Below are positions 8,759 through 17,248 of a stretch of 64,000 nt of DNA, piece after piece (within the stretch, counting starts at the first letter, position 1; every line of letters starts with the position of its first letter). The stretch spans positions 558,001-622,000 of the forward strand of contig NZ_LR134002.1 of the NCBI RefSeq assembly GCF_900635155.1, in the 5' to 3' direction. The notes under the pieces were generated by a model. That model was not told the origin of the DNA. It saw only the letters and a list, made by a program, of their open reading frames with translations, and did not search any database. The stretch is from Streptococcus sanguinis (lineage in GTDB: Bacteria > Bacillota > Bacilli > Lactobacillales > Streptococcaceae). A program made the position numbers and the translations under genes.

Positions 8759-10948
8759 ATGAAAGATTCATTCAAGAACATTTTTAGCTTTGAATTTTGG
8801 CAAAAATTCGGTAAAGCTTTGATGGTGGTCGTTGCTGTTATGCCGGCAGCAGGACTGATGATTAGTATCGGTAAATCGATTCCGATGATTAATCCAAATC
8901 TAGGTGTTTTAGTCACTACCGGTGGTGTTTTAGAGCAGATTGGTTGGGGGGTTATTGGTAACCTGCATATCCTCTTTGCTTTGGCTATCGGTGGAAGCTG
9001 GGCTAAAGAGCGAGCTGGCGGTGCCTTTGCAGCTGGTCTGTCCTTTATCCTGATTAACCGTATTACTGGTGTTATGTTTGGCGTTACTGGTGATATGTTA
9101 GCTGATAAGACAGCTGTAGTTAAAACCATGTTTGGTGCTTCTATTAAGGTTTCTGACTATTTCATCAGTGTTTTGGAGTCACCAGCTCTGAATATGGGTG
9201 TCTTTGTCGGAATCATCGCTGGTTTTGTCGGAGCAACAGCTTACAACAAATACTATAACTTCCGTAAATTGCCAGATGCCTTGTCATTCTTCAATGGTAA
9301 GCGTTTTGTACCTTTCGTTGTTATCTTGCGCTCAGCAATCGTAGCAATTGTTTTGTCATTCGTATGGCCAGTTGTTCAATCAGGTATCAACAGCTTTGGT
9401 GTTTGGATTGCTAACTCACAAGATACTGCGCCAGTTTTGGCACCATTCATCTATGGTACTTTGGAACGTCTCTTGCTTCCATTTGGTTTGCACCACATGT
9501 TGACCATCCCGATGAACTACACAGAGCTAGGTGGTGTTTATGAGGTTATTACTGGTTCTGGTGCGGGAACAACCGTAGCTGGTCAAGATCCACTTTGGTT
9601 GGCTTGGGTAACTGACTTGGTTGGTACGAAATCAGCTGATCCTTCTACTTACCAACACTTACTTGAGACTGTTCACCCAGCTCGCTTCAAAGTTGGTCAG
9701 ATGATTGGTTCTTTCGGTATCCTTATGGGGGTAGCAGCAGCTATCTATCACAATGTGGATGCTGATAAGAAACACAAATACAAAGGTATGATGATTGCGA
9801 CTGCTTTGGCGACCTTCTTGACAGGGGTTACTGAGCCAATCGAGTACATGTTCATGTTTGTAGCAACTCCTCTTTACCTGATTTACTCAGTTGTTCAGGG
9901 TGCTGCTTTTGCAATGGCTGATATCGTAAACCTTCGTGTACACTCATTCGGTTCTATCGAATTCTTGACCCGTACTCCAATGGCCATCAATGCTGGCTTA
10001 GGAATGGATATCATTAACTTCATCTGGGTAACGATTCTCTTTGGTGTTGTGATGTACCTCATTTCTAACTTCATGATCAAGAAGTTCAACTATGCAACTC
10101 CAGGACGTAACGGCAACTACGAAACAGCAGACGGTTCAGATGAAGCTTCTTCATCAGAGTCAACTGGTGGTAAAGTTGCTGAAGCTTCTCAAGCAGTAAA
10201 TGTTATCAACCTTCTGGGTGGTCGTGCTAATATCGTAGATGTAGATGCATGTATGACTCGTCTGCGTGTGACTGTCAAAGATGCTGAAAAAGTTGGAACA
10301 GAAGAACAGTGGAAAGCTGAAGGCGCTATGGGCTTGGTTATGAAAGGCCAAGGTGTTCAAGCTATCTACGGACCAAAAGCCGACGTTCTTAAATCTGATA
10401 TTCAAGACTTGTTGGATTCTGGTGAAGTGATTCCTGAAACACTTCCTAGCCAAAAAGTAGAATCAGCTGCTGCCGAAGTTTCTTACAAAGGTGTGACTGA
10501 GGAAGTTGAAACTGTAGCGGACGGTCAAGTTATTGACTTGGCAGATGTTAAAGATCCAGTCTTCTCACAAAAAATGATGGGTGATGGATTTGCAGTTGAG
10601 CCTGAAAATGGTAAGATTTATTCACCAGTTGCTGGTACAGTAACTAGCGTCTTCCCTAGCAAGCATGCTATCGGTCTTGTGACAGATAACGGTCTGGAAG
10701 TCTTGGTACATATTGGTTTGGAAACTGTTAGCCTCGAAGGTAAACCATTCGAAGTTCATGTTTCTGAAGGGCAAAAAGTTGCAGCTGGCGATCTTCTAGT
10801 CACAGCTGACTTGGAAGCAATCAAGGAAGCAGGACGTGAAACTTCAACAATCGTAGTCTTCACAAATGCAACAGCTATCAAGTCTGTAACAGTAGAAAAA
10901 CTTGGACAAGCATCTGCTAAGACAGTTGTTGCTAAGGTTGAATTGTAA
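8759..10948 (+). CDS. ptsG: PTS glucose/maltose-type permease, EIICBA
   Basis: Imports and phosphorylates a glucose-family sugar using phosphate from HPr. 729 residues in the order EIIC (to about 435, hydrophobic, with LPFGLHHMLTIP and GVTEPIEYMF), EIIB (phospho-Cys498 in VDACMTRLRV) and EIIA (phospho-His651 in VLVHIGLETV). Two ATGs stand in tandem at 8756 and 8759. AAGGAGG at 8744-8750 gives 5- or 8-base spacing, so 8759 is preferred. Close relatives are called PtsG in pneumococcus and MalT in S. mutans, so glucose versus maltose cannot be settled here. Alone under its own promoter and cre-like site, with the next gene 17 bases downstream. Confidence 0.88.
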   Translation: MKDSFKNIFSFEFWQKFGKALMVVVAVMPAAGLMISIGKSIPMINPNLGVLVTTGGVLEQIGWGVIGNLHILFALAIGGSWAKERAGGAFAAGLSFILINRITGVMFGVTGDMLADKTAVVKTMFGASIKVSDYFISVLESPALNMGVFVGIIAGFVGATAYNKYYNFRKLPDALSFFNGKRFVPFVVILRSAIVAIVLSFVWPVVQSGINSFGVWIANSQDTAPVLAPFIYGTLERLLLPFGLHHMLTIPMNYTELGGVYEVITGSGAGTTVAGQDPLWLAWVTDLVGTKSADPSTYQHLLETVHPARFKVGQMIGSFGILMGVAAAIYHNVDADKKHKYKGMMIATALATFLTGVTEPIEYMFMFVATPLYLIYSVVQGAAFAMADIVNLRVHSFGSIEFLTRTPMAINAGLGMDIINFIWVTILFGVVMYLISNFMIKKFNYATPGRNGNYETADGSDEASSSESTGGKVAEASQAVNVINLLGGRANIVDVDACMTRLRVTVKDAEKVGTEEQWKAEGAMGLVMKGQGVQAIYGPKADVLKSDIQDLLDSGEVIPETLPSQKVESAAAEVSYKGVTEEVETVADGQVIDLADVKDPVFSQKMMGDGFAVEPENGKIYSPVAGTVTSVFPSKHAIGLVTDNGLEVLVHIGLETVSLEGKPFEVHVSEGQKVAAGDLLVTADLEAIKEAGRETSTIVVFTNATAIKSVTVEKLGQASAKTVVAKVEL

Positions 10949-10965
10949 TATAGAAAAGAGAAATC

Positions 10966-11781
10966 ATGGCAAAATTCCTGACATTAAATACTCATAGTTG
11001 GATGGAAGAAGAGCAAGAAACCAAGCTTAATCAGTTGGTAGAGCGCATTTTTCAAGAAAAATATGATGTCATTTGCCTGCAGGAAGTCAATCAATTAACG
11101 GAGTCTGAACAGGTTGTTCAGGCTCCTTTCTATCAGGCGGTTGAGGGAGCGATTGCGATTCATCAAGACAACTTTGCTCTATGTCTGGTAGAAAAGTTGG
11201 CTGAGGCAGGACTGGACTATCATTGGTCCTGGGCCTATAATCATATTGGGTTTGATATTTACAACGAAGGAGTGGCAATTCTATCTAGAAATCCTATGGC
11301 TCCTGGAGAGGTTCTGGTATCAGAGGCTAATGATCCTACGGATTACCATACCCGCAAGGTCTTGCTAGTCGAGACTGAGGTAGAAGGTCAATTGCTGACA
11401 ATTGCCTCCTGCCATCTGTCTTGGTGGGATAAAGGTTTCCAAGGGGAATGGGCTAAACTTGAAGCAGAGCTGCTAAAAGCGGAAAGTCCTCTGGTCCTCA
11501 TGGGTGATTTCAACAACCCGGTTGGCCAGCAAGGCTACCAGACCATCTTAGCTAGTCCGCTGAAGCTGCAGGATAGTCATACTGCTGCAAAAGAAGCTAG
11601 CGGTGAGGCGACAGTAGAAGGGACTATCGCAGGCTGGGATGATAATAAGCATGCTCTGAAGATAGACTATGTTTTCACTAGTCAAGGGATGGACGTTGAG
11701 CGCTCTGCTGTTGTTTTTGACGGGAAAGAAACACCTGTTGTCAGTGACCACTTTGGTTTAGAAGTGCAAGTTACGTTATAG
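10966..11781 (+). CDS. Endonuclease/exonuclease/phosphatase family protein
   Basis: 271 residues with no signal peptide, so cytoplasmic. EEP-fold motifs in order: LTLNTHSW (start), DVICLQEVNQ (metal-binding Glu), ASCHLSWW (catalytic His region), MGDFNNP (Asp/Asn pair), IDYVF and SDHFGL (terminal His). The fold covers DNases, phosphoinositide phosphatases and sphingomyelinases, so the substrate is unknown. It follows the PTS gene by 17 bases and is probably cotranscribed with it, which would put it under the same cre-like control and suggests a sugar-linked role. Confidence 0.85.
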   Translation: MAKFLTLNTHSWMEEEQETKLNQLVERIFQEKYDVICLQEVNQLTESEQVVQAPFYQAVEGAIAIHQDNFALCLVEKLAEAGLDYHWSWAYNHIGFDIYNEGVAILSRNPMAPGEVLVSEANDPTDYHTRKVLLVETEVEGQLLTIASCHLSWWDKGFQGEWAKLEAELLKAESPLVLMGDFNNPVGQQGYQTILASPLKLQDSHTAAKEASGEATVEGTIAGWDDNKHALKIDYVFTSQGMDVERSAVVFDGKETPVVSDHFGLEVQVTL

Positions 11782-11793
11782 AAATAAAAAGAT

Positions 11794-11840
11794 GAGGCAA
11801 GACTGTGAGTGCAACAGATTTGCCTCGCTTTTTCTTTTTT
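11794..11840 (+). terminator. Terminator after the EEP gene
   Basis: GAGGCAA (11794-11800) pairs with TTGCCTC (11820-11826) across a long loop, then a T-rich run to 11840. Confidence 0.75.
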
Positions 11841-11914
11841 GATAAACATATATTTAAGGTAAAGTGGTGAAATATTACACCCCAAACGGCTGTCTTTTGT
11901 TATTCTTGAAAACG

Positions 11915-11923
11915 TGTTATAAT
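11915..11923 (+). promoter_or_regulatory. Extended -10 promoter of nrdR-dnaB-dnaI
   Basis: TGTTATAAT at 11915-11923; a weak TTTTGT lies at the -35 position. AGGAGG at 11940-11945 precedes nrdR ATG 11953. Confidence 0.65.
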
Positions 11924-11952
11924 GAAGTATTAGGATTCTAGGAGGAAATGGT

Positions 11953-12426
11953 ATGCGTTGTCCGAAATGTGGTGGGAATAAATCAAGTGTAGTTGATAGC
12001 AGACAGGCAGAAGATGGAAATACAATCCGCCGCCGCCGTGAGTGTGAGGAATGTCAGCATCGTTTCACAACATACGAGCGCGTTGAAGAGAGAACCCTAG
12101 TTGTTGTCAAAAAGGACGGGACACGCGAGCAATTTTCTCGGGATAAGATTTTTAACGGTATTATTCGCTCGGCGCAAAAGCGGCCAGTATCTAGTGACGA
12201 AATAGAGGAGATTGTCAACCGAATCGAGCAAAAGGTCCGCAGTCAGAGCGACAATGAAATCAATAGTGAGTATATTGGATCCTTAGTCATGGATGAACTG
12301 GCCGAGCTGGATGAAATCACCTATGTTCGTTTCGCCAGTGTTTACCGGAGTTTCAAGGATGTGGGCGAGCTGGAAAGCCTGCTCAAGCAGATTACCAAGG
12401 GGTCCAAGAAGAAAAAGGACAAATAA
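11953..12426 (+). CDS. nrdR: Transcriptional repressor NrdR
   Basis: 157 residues. N-terminal zinc ribbon CPKCGG...[14 protein letters not shown] (four Cys) followed by the ATP-cone domain starting [17 protein letters not shown]. NrdR senses ATP/dATP and represses ribonucleotide reductase genes through NrdR boxes; no such box was looked for outside this window. The C-terminus is lysine-rich. The stop codon is immediately followed by the ATG of dnaB (TAAATG), so the genes are translationally linked, as in other streptococci. Confidence 0.97.
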   Translation: MRCPKCGGNKSSVVDSRQAEDGNTIRRRRECEECQHRFTTYERVEERTLVVVKKDGTREQFSRDKIFNGIIRSAQKRPVSSDEIEEIVNRIEQKVRSQSDNEINSEYIGSLVMDELAELDEITYVRFASVYRSFKDVGELESLLKQITKGSKKKKDK

Positions 12427-13581
12427 ATGAAACCAAACCATCAGTTTTCTTTCTTGCGCAATAATGCAGTCAGCCCAGATATTGCTATCTTGATCAAGCT
12501 CTATCTGCCGATTCTGGGGAGAGAAGCGGTAATACTTTATCTTTATCTGCTGTCTTTTGGGGATAATGGGCAAAAGCAGCACCTCTTCAGTCAGATTCTC
12601 AATCATTTAGATTTTGGACTTAATATTTTAGAAGAAAGTTTTGAGCGTTTAGCGGCGATTAAGCTAGTAGACCTTTATCAAACAGATGACCATTATCTGA
12701 TTCAACTCCACTCGACCTTAACGGCGGAGGAATTTTTCGGCCATAATGTGTACAGCCGGCTCTTGGAAAAGAAAATCGGCGAAGCTGCTGCAGAAACCCT
12801 GCGACCAGAAGATCCTAGTGGAGAGAAATTGGTCAAACTTTTTATGCAGGTGTTTGGTATGGAAGCTGAGCAACCAAGAGCAGTGCGAAAGGTCAATGAT
12901 TTTGATTTGGAGTACTTCAAGCAACGGATGGCTCAGGACAATCTTCGTTTTGCCAATGAAAAGGAAGATGTGCTAGAATTGTTTGCAATTGCTGAGCAGA
13001 AAAAGTGGACTTGGTATGAGACCTATGTCTTGGCTAGAGAAACTGCAGTTTCTCAGGTCATTTCTACCAAGAGGATGAAGCAAAAGCTAGCTCAGAAGCC
13101 AGCAGAAGGCCAGTTTTCTAAGCAGGAGCAGTCTATCATCCAAGAAGCGAAGCGAACATCACCAATGGTCTTCCTGGCAGAAATCAAAAAAACCCGTCAG
13201 GCTGCTATTACGCGGACGGAGAGAAAGCTTTTGCTGGATTTAGCTGAATTAGGTCTTTTGGACGAAGTTATCAACGTAATCTTGCTCTTGACCTTTAATA
13301 AGGTGGATTCAGCCAATCTCAATGAAAAGTATGCTCTCAAGGTAGCCAATGATTTTTCTTATCAAAAGGTGACGACAGCTGAGGATGCAGTCTTGAAAAT
13401 CCGTGAGCGCAACCAGCAGCCCCAGAACCGTCCAGCTAAATCTGGACAAGGCTCTTCCAAGAGCAACGTGCCTGACTGGAGTCAGCCAGATTATAAAAAT
13501 GAAACGAGTGCAGAGAAGCAGGCCGAGCTAGAAGAGCAGAAACGTCGGCTCTTAGCCAAACTTGAAGGAGGAGGCGAATAA
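12427..13581 (+). CDS. dnaB: Replication initiation / helicase-loading protein DnaB (Gram-positive type)
   Basis: 384 residues. This is the Firmicutes DnaB that helps load the replicative helicase at oriC and restart sites, not the helicase itself. The body is helical, with a low-complexity hinge (QQPQNRPAKSGQGSS) before the C-terminal tail rich in Glu/Lys. The identification rests chiefly on position: it lies between nrdR and dnaI with zero-gap junctions on both sides, which is the conserved streptococcal arrangement. The sequence itself has few diagnostic motifs. Confidence 0.9.
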   Translation: MKPNHQFSFLRNNAVSPDIAILIKLYLPILGREAVILYLYLLSFGDNGQKQHLFSQILNHLDFGLNILEESFERLAAIKLVDLYQTDDHYLIQLHSTLTAEEFFGHNVYSRLLEKKIGEAAAETLRPEDPSGEKLVKLFMQVFGMEAEQPRAVRKVNDFDLEYFKQRMAQDNLRFANEKEDVLELFAIAEQKKWTWYETYVLARETAVSQVISTKRMKQKLAQKPAEGQFSKQEQSIIQEAKRTSPMVFLAEIKKTRQAAITRTERKLLLDLAELGLLDEVINVILLLTFNKVDSANLNEKYALKVANDFSYQKVTTAEDAVLKIRERNQQPQNRPAKSGQGSSKSNVPDWSQPDYKNETSAEKQAELEEQKRRLLAKLEGGGE

Positions 13582-14481
13582 ATGGAGAAAATAGGACAGA
13601 ATATGCCTCATATGAGCAAGGTGCGGCAGTTTGACTATCAGGAGCTGGTCAAGCAAATCATGGCGGACCCAGATGTGGCAGCCTTTATTCAGCAGGAAAA
13701 TCTGACCCAAGCTGAGATTCAGCGCAGTGTCTCCAAGTTTAACCAATATATTACGGAGCGCAACCGCTTTTTGCTGGGGGACGAGACCTATATTGCCAAG
13801 GGTTATAAGCCAATCTTGGTGAAGAATGAAGGCTATGCAGATGTTGCCTATGAAGAGACGCCTGAGTTGATTGAGCAGGAGAGACAGGAGGCCATTAGAA
13901 GCCGTCTCAATCTTATCAGTCTACCAGCCAGCCTCAAAGAAGCTAGTCTAGCTCAGGTGGATCTGGATGATGTTGGCCGCTACAAAGCTTTTGAACTGTT
14001 GACCAACTTTGTTGCTGAGTTTCCGCATTATCAGAAGGCTGTTTATCTCTACGGGGATTTTGGAGTCGGAAAAAGCTACATGATGGCTGCTCTGGCGCAT
14101 GATTTGTCAGAAAAACGCAGTGTTTCAACGACTTTGCTACATTACCCAAGCTTTGTTTTGGATGTGAAGAATGCGATTAGTTCCGGCTTGGTAAAGGAAA
14201 AGATTGACCAGGTCAAGACAGCTCAAGTGCTGATTTTGGACGATATCGGTGCAGAGCAGTCTAGTCCCTGGATGCGCGATGAGATTTTGCAGGTCATTCT
14301 CCAGCACCGTATGCAGGAGAATCTGCCAACTTTTTTTACTTCTAACTTTAGTTTTTCGGATTTAGAGCGTCATTTTGCCAGCTCTAAGAATGGCGATGAG
14401 ACTTGGCAGGCCAAGCGGGTTATGGAGCGAATTAAGTTTCTGGCTCAGGAGGTACGCCTAGAAGGAGAGAACCGCCGATGA
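13582..14481 (+). CDS. dnaI: Primosomal protein DnaI (helicase loader)
   Basis: 299 residues. An N-terminal helicase-binding region (1-130) is followed by an AAA+ domain with Walker A YGDFGVGKSYM, Walker B VLILDDIG, and sensor motif FFTSNFSFSDLE. It loads the replicative helicase onto DNA with DnaB and DnaD. ATG directly follows the dnaB TAA. Its last 4 bases overlap the next gene (ATGA). Confidence 0.95.
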   Translation: MEKIGQNMPHMSKVRQFDYQELVKQIMADPDVAAFIQQENLTQAEIQRSVSKFNQYITERNRFLLGDETYIAKGYKPILVKNEGYADVAYEETPELIEQERQEAIRSRLNLISLPASLKEASLAQVDLDDVGRYKAFELLTNFVAEFPHYQKAVYLYGDFGVGKSYMMAALAHDLSEKRSVSTTLLHYPSFVLDVKNAISSGLVKEKIDQVKTAQVLILDDIGAEQSSPWMRDEILQVILQHRMQENLPTFFTSNFSFSDLERHFASSKNGDETWQAKRVMERIKFLAQEVRLEGENRR

Positions 14482-15194
14482 ATGAAACGATTAACTTAAT
14501 GAAATCTCATACGTCTGTTCGCCGATTTACGGAGGAGCAGATTTCGGATAAGGAATTACGTGCTATCATTGATGCTGGGCGTGCTGCGTCCAGCTGGAAG
14601 AATTTCCAGTCTTACTCTATCATTGTGGTGCGAAGCAAAGAGAAAAAAGAAGCCCTCTTTGACTTGGTCCCCCAAGAAGCCATCCGGCAGTCTTCAGCCT
14701 TCCTGCTTTTTGTTGGCGACCTCAATCGAGCTCAAAAGGGCGTTCAATTGCATACGGAAGACTTTTATCCTGAGGGAGCAGAAAATCTCCTGATTAGTTC
14801 AGTAGATGCCGCTTTGGCGGGGCAAAATACCCTGTTAGCAGCTGAAAGTTTGGGTTATGGTGGGGTAATCATTGGACTGGTTCGTTATGCTTCCAGTCAA
14901 ATCGCAGAGCTTTTCAATCTGCCAGACTACACTTATCCGGTCTTTGGGATTGCTCTGGGGACTCCCAACCAGAACCATGCAGTCAAGCCGCGGCTGCCTT
15001 ATGAAGCAGTGGTATTTGAGGAAGAATATCATGAACAGGATCGTTCAACTATCCAAGCCTATGACCGCGTACAGACTGAATATGCTGGCGAGCGAGCTAA
15101 GGAAACCTGGAGTCAGCGCCTAGCTGCCCAATTTGGTCAGGAGCCTAATCAGGCTATTGACCAATTGTTCAAAGAAAAGAAATTAGAAAAATAG
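14478..15194 (+). CDS. NADPH-dependent nitroreductase family oxidoreductase
   Basis: 238 residues of the FMN-binding nitroreductase fold (NfsA/FRP-like). The N-terminal HTSVRRFTEEQI and the GRAASSWKNFQSYSI segment carry the FMN phosphate-binding Arg and Ser; GYGGVIIGLVR and the C-terminal KLEK tail fit the family. It reduces flavin- or nitro-type substrates with NAD(P)H; the physiological substrate is not evident. It overlaps dnaI by 4 bases and so is probably translated from the same message; der follows after 42 bases. Confidence 0.85.
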   Translation: MNETINLMKSHTSVRRFTEEQISDKELRAIIDAGRAASSWKNFQSYSIIVVRSKEKKEALFDLVPQEAIRQSSAFLLFVGDLNRAQKGVQLHTEDFYPEGAENLLISSVDAALAGQNTLLAAESLGYGGVIIGLVRYASSQIAELFNLPDYTYPVFGIALGTPNQNHAVKPRLPYEAVVFEEEYHEQDRSTIQAYDRVQTEYAGERAKETWSQRLAAQFGQEPNQAIDQLFKEKKLEK

Positions 15195-15236
15195 GGCGGA
15201 ATTTGGCTCTGTCCTAAAGAATGAAAGAGGAAAAAC

Positions 15237-16547
15237 ATGGCCTTACCAACTATTGCCATTGTCGGCCGGCCCAATGTCGGCAAGTCAACGCTCTTCAATC
15301 GGATTGCCGGTGAGCGGATTTCCATTGTGGAAGATGTTGAAGGGGTGACCCGCGACCGAATCTATGCGACAGCAAGCTGGCTCAACCGTAAGTTTAGTAT
15401 TATTGATACGGGCGGAATTGACGATGTTGACGCGCCTTTTATGGAGCAAATCAAACACCAGGCTGAAATCGCCATGGAAGAAGCAGATGTCATCGTTTTT
15501 GTCGTGTCTGGCAAGGAAGGTATTACTGATGCGGACGAGTATGTGGCTCGCATGCTCTATAAGACTCATAAGCCGATTATTTTAGCGGTCAATAAGGTCG
15601 ACAATCCCGAAATGCGCAATGAAATTTTTGATTTCTATGCGCTGGGCTTGGGTGATCCATTCCCGGTTTCCTCAGTCCATGGGATTGGTACAGGAGATGT
15701 TCTTGATGCAATCGTTGAAAATCTGCCAAATGAAGAAGTGGCTGAAAATCCTGATATGATTAAGTTTAGCTTGATTGGCCGTCCTAATGTCGGCAAGTCT
15801 AGCTTAATCAATGCTATTTTGGGTGAGGAGCGGGTTATTGCTAGTCCAGTGGCTGGTACAACGCGTGACGCTATTGATACGGTCTTTACGGACAGTGAAG
15901 GTCAGGAATTTACCATGATCGACACGGCTGGTATGCGCAAGTCAGGCAAGGTCTATGAAAATACAGAGAAATACTCTGTCATGCGGGCTATGCGGGCGAT
16001 TGATCGCTCAGATGTCGTTCTGATGGTGCTTAATGCCGAAGAAGGAATTCGTGAGTACGACAAGCGAATCGCTGGCTTTGCCCATGAAGCTGGAAAAGGT
16101 ATTGTTATTGTTGTCAATAAGTGGGATACGCTGGAAAAAGACAACCATACTATGAAAGACTGGGAAGCAGATATTCGTGACCAGTTCCAGTACCTATCTT
16201 ATGCGCCAATTATCTTTGTTTCTGCCCTGACCAAGCAGCGTCTCCATAAGCTGCCGGATATGATTAAGCAGATCAGTCAGAGCCAGAATACCCGTATTCC
16301 ATCAGCGGTGCTCAATGATGTTATCATGGATGCTATCGCGATTAATCCGACACCGACCGATAAGGGCAAACGCCTCAAGATTTTCTATGCAACTCAGGTT
16401 GCGACTAAACCGCCGACCTTTGTCATCTTTGTCAACGAAGAAGAACTCATGCACTTCTCTTACCTGCGTTTCTTGGAAAATCAAATCCGCAAGGCCTTTG
16501 TCTTTGAAGGAACCCCAATCCACTTGATTGCAAGGAAACGGAAGTAG
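15237..16547 (+). CDS. der: Ribosome-assembly GTPase Der (EngA)
   Basis: 436 residues, full length. Two tandem GTPase domains: the first with GRPNVGKST at 10-18, DTGG and NKVD; the second with GRPNVGKSS near 182, DTAG and NKWD. A C-terminal KH-like domain follows and ends in IARKRK. Der acts in 50S subunit assembly. RBS AAAGAGGA lies just upstream of the ATG. The last 62 codons (16362-16547) are duplicated 574 bp further on, with synonymous differences only. Confidence 0.97.
   Translation: MALPTIAIVGRPNVGKSTLFNRIAGERISIVEDVEGVTRDRIYATASWLNRKFSIIDTGGIDDVDAPFMEQIKHQAEIAMEEADVIVFVVSGKEGITDADEYVARMLYKTHKPIILAVNKVDNPEMRNEIFDFYALGLGDPFPVSSVHGIGTGDVLDAIVENLPNEEVAENPDMIKFSLIGRPNVGKSSLINAILGEERVIASPVAGTTRDAIDTVFTDSEGQEFTMIDTAGMRKSGKVYENTEKYSVMRAMRAIDRSDVVLMVLNAEEGIREYDKRIAGFAHEAGKGIVIVVNKWDTLEKDNHTMKDWEADIRDQFQYLSYAPIIFVSALTKQRLHKLPDMIKQISQSQNTRIPSAVLNDVIMDAIAINPTPTDKGKRLKIFYATQVATKPPTFVIFVNEEELMHFSYLRFLENQIRKAFVFEGTPIHLIARKRK
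16362..16547 (+). repeat. der 3'-end repeat, copy A (within intact der)
   Basis: 186 bp that match copy B at 16936-17121 without gaps. I count 10 differences (about 94.6% identity), every one at a third codon position and synonymous. Confidence 0.95.
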
Positions 16548-16594
16548 AAGCTGGAAGATTAGGGATTTCTACTTTTACTATGAGGAGATAGAAA

Positions 16595-16933
16595 GTGTCA
16601 TATTTTGAATTATTTATAATAACTTTCTTGTCTGTATTTCTGCTTGTAGTTTGGGCATTAAGGAGATATCTAGGGAATAATATAGTGTTTTGGATACTTT
16701 CAACTATTTATTTACTGGCCTTCTTTCTTCTGCTTTGGCAACTTTTTTTCAGTGGAGTTGAAGTACAAGTGCAAGGATACTATTTGAGTGGAACTTATCA
16801 TAGTTTTTATGATAAGACTATTGTTTTTTTGCTTATGCTATGGTCTTTGTTTAAGCTTATTCTAGTTATATCACTGTATGTTATAATTGGTATTTTCTTA
16901 GTGAAAAATTCATCTCAAAGCGCAGCGGCTTAA
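16595..16933 (+). CDS. Small hydrophobic membrane protein of unknown function
   Basis: 112 residues from GTG 16595, with GAGGAG at 16582-16587. Three likely membrane segments: about 5-22, 30-52 and 75-100, with a short Tyr-rich loop ([13 protein letters not shown]) between the second and third. The tail is polar (KNSSQSAAA). I do not recognise the family. It is more AT-rich than der and is bracketed by the intact der end and a second copy of that end, so it probably arrived by recombination. Small membrane proteins of this size are sometimes bacteriocin immunity proteins, but nothing specific supports that here. Confidence 0.6.
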   Translation: MSYFELFIITFLSVFLLVVWALRRYLGNNIVFWILSTIYLLAFFLLLWQLFFSGVEVQVQGYYLSGTYHSFYDKTIVFLLMLWSLFKLILVISLYVIIGIFLVKNSSQSAAA

Positions 16934-16935
16934 AC

Positions 16936-17121
16936 AAGGGCAAACGTCTCAAGATTTTCTATGCGACTCAGGTAGCAACTAAACCTCCGACCTTTGTCAT
17001 TTTTGTCAACGAAGAAGAACTAATGCACTTCTCTTACCTGCGTTTCTTGGAAAATCAAATCCGCAAGGCCTTTGTCTTTGAAGGAACCCCGATTCACTTG
17101 ATTGCAAGGAAGCGGAAGTAG
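16936..17121 (+). pseudogene. Duplicated 3' end of der (62 codons incl. stop)
   Basis: In-frame copy of the last 61 residues and stop codon of der, without start codon or ribosome-binding site. It encodes exactly the same residues as copy A. The 10 synonymous changes show that it came from a different functional der allele rather than by recent local copying. It marks a junction where foreign DNA carrying a der end was joined. Confidence 0.9.
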
Positions 17122-17168
17122 AGTTGTAAAACAGCAATTTGACAAACATACGTTTATATGTAAAAATG

Positions 17169-17200
17169 AAAGTAAGCATAAGAGCTTGCTTTTCTTTTTT
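17169..17200 (+). terminator. Terminator before the SNF2 gene
   Basis: AAAGTAAGC (17169-17177) pairs with GCTTGCTTT (17184-17192) with one G-U pair, followed by a T-rich run to 17200. Confidence 0.8.
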
Positions 17201-17213
17201 TATGTCGAAAGTA

Positions 17214-17222
17214 TGGTATAAT
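17214..17222 (+). promoter_or_regulatory. Extended -10 promoter of the SNF2 gene
   Basis: TGGTATAAT at 17214-17222, 26 bases before the start codon; no convincing -35. Confidence 0.65.
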
Positions 17223-17248
17223 GGTGAGATAAATGTAAGGTGGTAATT

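Noticed and set aside
16595..16933. Small membrane ORF as a bacteriocin immunity gene
   Set aside because: No bacteriocin precursor with a double-glycine leader nearby, and no family motif recognised; left as unknown.
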